Assembly (NCBI GenBank): GCA_005799475.1
Contig: SYGQ01000167.1
Span: 1-28,967 of the forward strand
Length of the DNA: 28,967 nucleotides
Source of the DNA: Planctomycetia bacterium
GTDB taxonomy: Bacteria; Planctomycetota; Phycisphaerae; Phycisphaerales; SM1A02
Direction: 5' to 3'
Part shown: piece by piece, positions 23,302 through 28,967 of the stretch
Position numbering within the stretch: the stretch's first letter is position 1
Layout: the number at the start of each line of letters is the position of its first letter
Notes under the pieces: generated by a model
The model's input: only the letters and a program-made list of their open reading frames with translations
The model's database searches: none
What the model was told of the DNA's origin: nothing
Program-made: the position numbers and the translations under genes

Positions 23302-24206
23302 AACGGTCTTCGGCGAAATCGGCAGGGATTCCCAAGCCGCCGCCGCCCCGCGTCATCGCCCTGCTCAACCAGAAGGGCGGCGTTGGGAAGACCACTTCGA
23401 CCGCCAATCTCGGTGCCGCGTACGCGATCGCTGGCCTCCGCACGCTCGTCGTCGACCTCGACCCGCAGTCGAACCTTTCGCTGCACTTCGGGCATGAGCC
23501 CGCGCCCGATCAGCCCACGGTCCGTGATCTGTTCATGAGGACAGAAGTTCCCGCCGCGGATCTTCTGCGGCAGGCGCGTCCCAACCTGTGGTTCGTTCCC
23601 AGCGACACGGAACTGGCGCTCGTCGAAGGTGAGCTGGCGCTTCAGCCCAACATGCAGCACATCCTCGCGCAGCGTCTCGAGCGCATCATGGACCGCTTCG
23701 ATGTGATCCTCCTCGACTGCCCGCCGAGCCTCGGCGTGCTGACAGTGAATGCGCTCACGGTCGCGGACGAAGTTGTCGTACCCACGCAAGCGCAGTACCT
23801 CGCGCTGCGCGGCCTCGAAAAACTTCTGGAGACGGTGCTGCTGGTTCAGCAAGCGTTGAATCCGCGGCTCAGGGTCGCTGGCGTGCTGCTGTGCATGCAC
23901 GAGTCGCAGTCGAGCCACGGCAAGGCGGTCGTTGAAGAGATGGATCAGTACTTCGAGAAGTTCCGTGGATCTGGATTGCCGTGGCAGGATGCCTCGGTGC
24001 TGCGGCCCGCCGTGCGTCGCAACATCAAGCTCGCTGAGGCACCGAGCTTCGGGCAGACGATCTTCGACTACGCACCGACATGCGCTGGAGCGGCCGACTA
24101 CCGAGCGCTGGCCGAAGCGATTCGCGCGCGCTGGCCTTCACGCACTGACGCATCGCAAGCGCACGAGTCCGTGGCGGTTGTCGGCGCGAGCGTCGAATCC
24201 CGGTGA
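23298..24206 (+). CDS. ParA/Soj-family ATPase without an adjacent ParB
   Basis: The 302-residue protein is a deviant-Walker ATPase: KGGVGKTT (26-33) with both lysines, VVDLDPQSN (51-59) and DVILLDCPPSLG as Walker B. The basic N-terminal tail of about 18 residues is typical of chromosomal ParA/Soj. Such proteins bind DNA non-specifically when ATP-bound and position chromosomes, plasmids or protein cargo. No parB gene follows; the next gene is a membrane protein. I saw no parS-like palindrome. It could therefore be the segregation ATPase separated from parB, or a cargo-positioning ParA. Both ends overlap neighbours by 4 nt (ATGA, then GTGA). Confidence 0.92.
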   Translation: MKRSSAKSAGIPKPPPPRVIALLNQKGGVGKTTSTANLGAAYAIAGLRTLVVDLDPQSNLSLHFGHEPAPDQPTVRDLFMRTEVPAADLLRQARPNLWFVPSDTELALVEGELALQPNMQHILAQRLERIMDRFDVILLDCPPSLGVLTVNALTVADEVVVPTQAQYLALRGLEKLLETVLLVQQALNPRLRVAGVLLCMHESQSSHGKAVVEEMDQYFEKFRGSGLPWQDASVLRPAVRRNIKLAEAPSFGQTIFDYAPTCAGAADYRALAEAIRARWPSRTDASQAHESVAVVGASVESR

Positions 24207-25327
24207 ATCCCGTCGTTCCGCTGGGAGCGCATGGCGTTCGCGCGTGGCGCTGGGTGGCCGCGATGGCGCTCGTTGCCACGGCCGTCGCCACGCACTGGCC
24301 GAGACTCACATTCGGTCCTGAGGGTCCGAGTGACAAGTGGGTGCACGCGATTGCCTTCGGTGTCTTGACATGGTTTGTCTGGGAGGCGCGGTGGATTCGA
24401 CGGGTGATCACGCTCGGCGTCGTGGCGTGCGCGTACGCGGCGATCGACGAATCGACTCAGCAACTCGCCATCTTCCAGCGCCACACATCGATCGAGGACT
24501 ACGGTGCCGATGTCTGCGGCATCGCCGTCGCGTGCGCGTTGCTCTGGCCGCCGTTCGCGCCCATCTCGACTGCCGCCCGAATGCGCCGCGCACTGCGTCT
24601 TGCCGCGCGCGCGCGCATGTGGGACCGGCCCACGACATGGCTCGCCATTGCGACGACGGCGGTGGCGTGCGCGCTCGTGGGGGGAGTGGTGTCGCTTGGA
24701 TATTGGTACTGGGTCGGCCATCACATCGCGCTGGGGCAGTGCATCCTGCTCGGCATGTGCACTTCAGTGATCCTGGGTGTTGCCTCAGCGGTGACGCTTG
24801 GCGGATGCGCCAGCACGAGGATCATCCGTCGGAATCGGTGCTGCTTTCACTGCGGCGCTCCAGTGAATGAAGTGCAGGCCGAACCAAGTCCGGCGGGCGC
24901 GTGCTCTCATTGCGCGACACCATGGCGCGCCGTTCAGTGGTCGGTCCCTGCTGACACCGACGAGTCGGGGCGTCGCTCAACACGCCGGCCACCATCGAGT
25001 GGGCGCACCAGATCAGCGATCTTCGCCTCGATCCTGATCCCAGTCGTCGTGATGTTGCTGTGGGTGACATGGCGGATTCCGCCGGTGGATCCACTGGGGG
25101 ATTCCGGCGAGCGCGAATACTTCCTTCTTCGGGCGCTCACCATCATGATCATCGCCAGCATCGCGGCGTCGCGCCTCCTGAACCGCGCGGATCTCAGGCG
25201 TTACGAGCGCGAGGGAATCGACTGCCTCGCGTGCGGGCACAGTGTGGAGGGCACTCGGGCCGACGGAGGCATCGGTCGCTGCCCCGAGTGCGGAGGCGAG
25301 TTCATCCGTGTGAGCGATCCGGCTTAG
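24203..25327 (+). CDS. VanZ-like membrane protein fused to zinc-ribbon modules
   Basis: The 374-residue product has a VanZ-like N-terminal half with SDKWVHAIAFG (43-53), AIDESTQQ (80-87), then R93, D99 and ADVCGIAVA (102-110). These are the polar residues spread over four membrane segments in that family. Two more membrane helices follow at about 145-200. A Cys-rich stretch comes next (C214-x2-C217 and C234-x2-C237). Another helix pair spans 271-328. Last is a second zinc ribbon (C341-x2-C344 and C360-x2-C363). The function is unknown; VanZ proteins are linked to glycopeptide resistance and envelope stress in Gram-positives. GTG start overlaps the parA stop; its 3' end overlaps the convergent lipoprotein gene by 4 bp. 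Confidence 0.7.
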   Translation: MNPVVPLGAHGVRAWRWVAAMALVATAVATHWPRLTFGPEGPSDKWVHAIAFGVLTWFVWEARWIRRVITLGVVACAYAAIDESTQQLAIFQRHTSIEDYGADVCGIAVACALLWPPFAPISTAARMRRALRLAARARMWDRPTTWLAIATTAVACALVGGVVSLGYWYWVGHHIALGQCILLGMCTSVILGVASAVTLGGCASTRIIRRNRCCFHCGAPVNEVQAEPSPAGACSHCATPWRAVQWSVPADTDESGRRSTRRPPSSGRTRSAIFASILIPVVVMLLWVTWRIPPVDPLGDSGEREYFLLRALTIMIIASIAASRLLNRADLRRYEREGIDCLACGHSVEGTRADGGIGRCPECGGEFIRVSDPA

Positions 25328-25785
25328 CGAATCGGTGGAGGGGCGAAGCCTTCGGGGGGACCGATCATGCCATCGGGAGAGATGCCGGGCGAGCCCGCGC
25401 CCTCCGGAGTTCCGGTGCCAACGCGAAGGAGCCCCGAACTCATCATGGGATCGATTTCGTTCTGCGCCAACTGCACCTGCGCCCAGCGAGGCGGCTTCGA
25501 ATAGTTGAGGAGCGTCGTGCGTCCGCGCGCCTGGTGGGAAGTGAACGACCAGCCGTGTTCGCCGAATGCCGCTGTGGTGGCAGCCACCTCCGCACGGAAG
25601 TCGGTGATCTCGCCCCTATAGAGCACTTCGACGCCGACGAGCTCGCCATCTCGGCGCTCGATGTCGCGCGTGAGCACTGCGTCGAGTCCGAGCACATTGG
25701 GAACATCGCTATCGAGGACCATCGTCTGCTTGGGTCCGCAGGCAGCGAGCAGGGCACATGAGAGGATTGACGCGCCGCGCCACAT
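25324..25785 (-). CDS. Putative small lipoprotein of unknown function
   Basis: The 153-residue product has a short signal ending in a lipobox LLAAC (C16), so it is likely lipid-anchored. The mature part is mixed in character and ends in a Gly/Pro-rich tail (GTPEGAGSPG and similar). I recognise no domain. The gene stands alone, convergent with the VanZ-like gene (4-bp overlap of the stops) and divergent from murJ (30 bp between the starts), so its promoter must overlap the murJ leader. Confidence 0.6.
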   Translation of the reverse strand: MWRGASILSCALLAACGPKQTMVLDSDVPNVLGLDAVLTRDIERRDGELVGVEVLYRGEITDFRAEVAATTAAFGEHGWSFTSHQARGRTTLLNYSKPPRWAQVQLAQNEIDPMMSSGLLRVGTGTPEGAGSPGISPDGMIGPPEGFAPPPIR

Positions 25786-25815
25786 TGAGCCGATGGGAGG
25801 ACTCTACCCGCTGCC

Positions 25816-27423
25816 ATGGCACGCTCCTTCGAGGTTCACGCGCGGACAGTCTCACTGCTCACTTTTCTGAGCCGAGTGACCGGACTCGCACGCGATGCCG
25901 CCATGAGCCGAGTCTTCGGCGCCGGGGCGATCACCGATGCGTTCGCCTTCGCGTTCATGGTGCCCAACCTGTTCCGGAGGCTCTTCGGCGAAGGCGCGCT
26001 GACATCGAGTTTCCTCCCGGTCTACGCACGGCTCGAGCAAGAGCAGCCCGCCGTCGCGGCAGCGCTCGCCCGAATGGTGCTTGCTCGAGTGGGAGTGTTC
26101 CTCGGGCTCGTCGTTGTTGTGGGCGAGGTGATCCTGGCCCTCGCGTGGCCCGACGGCGCCAACGACTCGGCATCGCTCTCGGCTCGGCTCGTCGCGATCC
26201 TCCTGCCGTACATGCCGCTCGTCTGCCTTGTGGCGCTCATGGGCGCCGTGCTACAAGTGCACCATCGGTTTGGACCGACCGCCGCGGCGCCGATCATCCT
26301 CAATGTCGCGATCGTGGCCTCATGCGTGGGACTTGCGCCACCGGGGCTCCGCATCGTCGGACTCGACGCCATCACTCCGAGCACGCATGTCACTCTGGTC
26401 GCCGCGAGCGTCATTGTGGCGGGGGCACTGCAGTGGATCTGGAGTGCGATGGCCCTGAGGCGCGTGGCGATCCGACACCGCGAAGAGCGGTCCGCGGCGT
26501 TGAGTTCGTTCCGCCATGTGATTCTTCAAGCGGCACCGATGGCGTTGGGGCTCGGCGTGCTTCAGGTCAACACATTCGTTGACGGTCTCATCGCGAGTTA
26601 CCCCACGCTCGTGGGGCCGACGATCTTCGGCGTCGTGTACCCGCTCGAGGAGGGGGCGATGGCGTCACTCTCGTTCGCGCAGCGGTTGTACGAGTTTCCG
26701 CTCGGGGTCTTCGGAATCTCCGTGGCGACCGCGATTTTCCCGCAGCTTTCGCGCGAGGCCCACGACGCGACGGCCTTCAGGGCGACGATCGCCCGGGCAC
26801 TCAGGCTCGTGATGTTCATCGGACTCCCCGCAAGCATCGGGCTCATGCTCTTGCGCACGCCCTTGACCGCTGCGGTCTTCCAGGGCGAGTCCTTCAGCGC
26901 AGACGACACCGAGCGAGTGGCAACGATCTTGTTCGCCTTCGCCCCTGCGATTTGGGCGTACAGCGCCAATCATGTGCTCACTCGAGCGTTCTATGCGCGC
27001 GGCGAAACGATGACGCCCGTGCGCGTTGCCATGGCGATGGTGGCGCTCAACCTGCTTCTCAATGTCACGCTCATCTGGACGCCACTCAAGACCGCCGGGC
27101 TTGCGCTCTCGACGGCCACATGCGCCATCATTCAGATGGCCGTGCTCATGCGCATTCTCTCACGGCGAATGGGCGGATCACTCGTGACCGACGAGGTCAT
27201 CGGCAGTTGGTGGCGCACCGGTCTGGTCAGCGCGGTGATGGGCGCCGTACTGTTCGTCGCCGGACTCTTTGCGCCGGCGCAGGGATCTTGGGCGACGATG
27301 CTCGTCACGCTCCTTGTGATGGTGGCCATCGGCGCCGCCACCGTACTGAGCATGGCGACAGCGCTCAGGATGCCAGAAACGCGCTGGGCGCTCGGTCGAT
27401 CCGCCCGCCCGCCGATCGGTTGA
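25816..27423 (+). CDS. murJ: Lipid II flippase MurJ
   Basis: MurJ (MviN) flips lipid II across the inner membrane for peptidoglycan synthesis. The 535-residue length matches the family. The N-terminus LSRVTGLARDAAMSRVFGAG holds the conserved Arg residues of the first helix. NLFRRLFGEGALTSSFLPV follows, as in E. coli MurJ. Later parts show a repeated pattern of hydrophobic helices, giving about 13-14 in total, including EFPLGVFGISVATAIFPQLS, typical of MurJ. This supports peptidoglycan synthesis in the host. The stop is 1 bp from the stop of the convergent M16-like gene. Confidence 0.95.
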   Translation: MARSFEVHARTVSLLTFLSRVTGLARDAAMSRVFGAGAITDAFAFAFMVPNLFRRLFGEGALTSSFLPVYARLEQEQPAVAAALARMVLARVGVFLGLVVVVGEVILALAWPDGANDSASLSARLVAILLPYMPLVCLVALMGAVLQVHHRFGPTAAAPIILNVAIVASCVGLAPPGLRIVGLDAITPSTHVTLVAASVIVAGALQWIWSAMALRRVAIRHREERSAALSSFRHVILQAAPMALGLGVLQVNTFVDGLIASYPTLVGPTIFGVVYPLEEGAMASLSFAQRLYEFPLGVFGISVATAIFPQLSREAHDATAFRATIARALRLVMFIGLPASIGLMLLRTPLTAAVFQGESFSADDTERVATILFAFAPAIWAYSANHVLTRAFYARGETMTPVRVAMAMVALNLLLNVTLIWTPLKTAGLALSTATCAIIQMAVLMRILSRRMGGSLVTDEVIGSWWRTGLVSAVMGAVLFVAGLFAPAQGSWATMLVTLLVMVAIGAATVLSMATALRMPETRWALGRSARPPIG

Positions 27424-27424
27424 G

Positions 27425-28927
27425 TCAGCCGTCGGCTGGTGCTGCCGCGCCTTGAGGCTTGAGCGTGATGGGATCTCGTTGAGGGATCATCTTTGCCGGT
27501 CCAGTCCCACTCATGATCTCCGACATCGTCGCGCGGCCTTGAAGGTCGCCCTTGTCGATTTCGGACCACTTGCCGACAACGAGCACCGTCATTTTCGATG
27601 GGTCGAGATACTTCTGCGCGACGCGCTGCACATCATCGGCCGTGACCGCGCGGATGCCGTCGCGGTATGACTCCCAGAATCCCGCGGGGCGTGAGGTGAG
27701 CTCGTCGGCCACGAACAGGGCGAGCGTGCCACTCTTGGAGGCAAAGTTTGCCGGGAAGGTTTCGATGAACGCGTTCTTCGCGATGTCGAGTTCGGAGCTG
27801 CTCACCTGAGTGGTGCGCATCCGCTCGATCTCCTCGAAGATGATCTTCGCGGCCAATGCGCATGTCGGGTTCTTGCTCTCAAAGCCCGCGCGAAAGGTTC
27901 CCGGATAGAACGCGCCCGCCTTGAATCCGGTGCCGGCGCTGTAGGCCAGTCCTTCGTCGCTGCGCACTTTCTGGGTCACGCGGCTGCTGAATCCGCCGCC
28001 CCCGAGGATCTCGTTCATCACTGTGTAGGCGAAGAAGTCCGGGTTGTCACGCTGGATCGAGCGCATGCCGATGGTGACCTTGCCCTGAGGGATGTCCTTC
28101 TCAACGAAGAAAACGCCGGGAACCATGTCGTGGGTTGGCGCCGTCGGTGCACCGTTCCGGTCGCCCATGGGCCATCCATCGAGGGCTGCTTCAAGTTTCG
28201 CCGGCAGCGTCGCGGGATCGAAGTCGCCCGTGACCGAGATGATGAGGTTGCCAGGGTGGAAGATCCGCGCCGCCATTTCGCGCATGTCATCGGCCGAGAT
28301 CGAATCGATTGACGCCCCGGTGGGCTGGGCCGACTCGAAGTGGTCTTCGCCGTACACGAGGTATCCCCATTCGCGGCCGCTGATCGAGCTGGCGTTGTCG
28401 TTGCGTTGCTTGAGCCCTTCCAAGGTCTCGTCCTTGGCGATCTTGAACTTGGCCTCGTCGAAACCAGGGTGTCGCAGCATGTCGACGAGCACGGCGAGGC
28501 TCTCGTCGAAACTGGAAGTCAGGCAATCGAGGCTTGCGGTCGAGGTCCACGGACCGGCAGCGACGCCGATGTTCGTGGCCATGAAGTCGAGCCGCTCGTC
28601 GATTTGGTCAGCTGAGCGCGTCGCGGAGCCGCCACGGCGAATCATCGCGCCTGTCATGGAGGCCAGTCCGACCTTGTCCGAGGGATCAAGGTTGGCGCCA
28701 CCGACCGCCGTGATCGTGAGGTTGATCAGCGGAAAGTCGTGGCTCGGAAACATGTAAAGCGGGGTGCCGTCCTTCAGAGTCGTGCGATACTCGGCTGCCT
28801 TGGGAGGCATGAAGTTGAGTTCCGGGAAAACCAGCGACTCGGGTCGCCCGGGAAGGGTTCCCTGAGCTTGAACTCCTTGCGCCAGGGCGAGCGGGAGAGC
28901 GGCAACGGCAGCGAACGCGAGGTTCAT
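27425..28927 (-). CDS. M16-peptidase-like protein without the HXXEH zinc motif
   Basis: The 500-residue secreted protein (signal peptide about 1-22, ending VQAQG) has two M16 halves. The first spans about 48-230, the second about 235-430 with the RSDEGLAYS motif of the C-terminal domain. In the first half, the place where GLAHLLEHM stands in active enzymes reads GLASMTGAM. The zinc ligands of HXXEH are therefore gone, and this should be a non-catalytic subunit. M16B proteins often work as an active/inactive pair; the partner would be upstream, past the window edge. The start is set by a strong AAGGAG 6 nt before the ATG at 28927. Any preceding gene in the operon could end at a TGA at 28960-28962, which I cannot verify. 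Confidence 0.87.
   Translation of the reverse strand: MNLAFAAVAALPLALAQGVQAQGTLPGRPESLVFPELNFMPPKAAEYRTTLKDGTPLYMFPSHDFPLINLTITAVGGANLDPSDKVGLASMTGAMIRRGGSATRSADQIDERLDFMATNIGVAAGPWTSTASLDCLTSSFDESLAVLVDMLRHPGFDEAKFKIAKDETLEGLKQRNDNASSISGREWGYLVYGEDHFESAQPTGASIDSISADDMREMAARIFHPGNLIISVTGDFDPATLPAKLEAALDGWPMGDRNGAPTAPTHDMVPGVFFVEKDIPQGKVTIGMRSIQRDNPDFFAYTVMNEILGGGGFSSRVTQKVRSDEGLAYSAGTGFKAGAFYPGTFRAGFESKNPTCALAAKIIFEEIERMRTTQVSSSELDIAKNAFIETFPANFASKSGTLALFVADELTSRPAGFWESYRDGIRAVTADDVQRVAQKYLDPSKMTVLVVGKWSEIDKGDLQGRATMSEIMSGTGPAKMIPQRDPITLKPQGAAAPADG
27426..27438. terminator. Candidate hairpin at the murJ/M16-like convergent junction
   Basis: CAGCC (27426-27430) and GGCTG (27434-27438) form a perfect 5-bp stem with a GTC loop. 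It overlaps the M16-like stop codon and lies just after the murJ stop. There is no U-tract. Confidence 0.22.
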
Positions 28928-28933
28928 GGCAAT

Positions 28934-28939
28934 CTCCTT
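28934..28939 (-). promoter_or_regulatory. Shine-Dalgarno site of the M16-like gene
   Basis: On the minus strand AAGGAG lies 6 nt before the ATG at 28927. It selects this start over a GTG at about 28963 in the same frame, and the signal peptide begins right at the chosen ATG. Confidence 0.7.
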
Positions 28940-28967
28940 CGTGGTGTGACTCGTCGAATTCACTTGG

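Noticed and set aside
1..28967. Search for tRNA, rRNA, CRISPR arrays, insertion sequences and phage genes
   Set aside because: Gaps between genes are about 100 bp or less and none shows a tRNA-like fold, direct repeat array or transposase motif.

Overview
The window is a gene-dense, high-GC bacterial chromosome segment. It has no rRNA, tRNA, mobile element or CRISPR that I can see. Gene content and style point to a planctomycete, most likely class Phycisphaerae. The pointers are a DUF1573 protein, an HTH protein with acidic 'GLADS/DLGL' repeats and C-terminal membrane helices, a VanZ/zinc-ribbon protein, many lineage-looking secreted proteins, and frequent 4-nt start/stop overlaps. This placement is inferred from general knowledge of these families, not from any database search. 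Intergenic gaps are all about 100 bp or less, so no stretch over 300 bp lacks a gene.

Layout, left to right. (1) A truncated TerC-family membrane protein (minus) diverges from a plus-strand run: secreted DUF1573 protein, metallophosphoesterase-like protein, TsaB, and a pseudo-receiver/GAF protein. (2) A minus-strand pair, HTH-transmembrane protein then phosphatidylserine decarboxylase (psd), is convergent with that run. (3) MutY and a small lipoprotein (plus) meet gatC-gatA (minus). (4) An alternating block follows: ROK kinase (plus), Nif3-like (minus), PIN-PhoH ATPase (plus), PabB (minus). (5) A tightly packed nine-gene plus-strand block from 14601 to 25327 holds ppdK, a CBM9-like lipoprotein, a glutamate-dehydrogenase-like protein, a HIT protein, biotin ligase, two secreted proteins of unknown function, an orphan ParA and a VanZ-like/zinc-ribbon membrane protein. 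(6) A small lipoprotein (minus), MurJ (plus) and an M16-peptidase-like protein (minus) close the window.

Most genes are housekeeping: tRNA modification and amidation, DNA repair, phospholipid, folate, biotin and cell-wall precursor metabolism. The more unusual content is a set of proteins that keep a family fold but lack hallmark residues. These are a GDH homologue without its catalytic lysine, an M16 protein without HXXEH, a ROK kinase without the zinc cysteines, a receiver domain without its acidic pair, and a metallophosphoesterase with altered metal motifs. The nine-gene block around ppdK is the best candidate for an undescribed functional unit, but no direct evidence here shows that its products work together.
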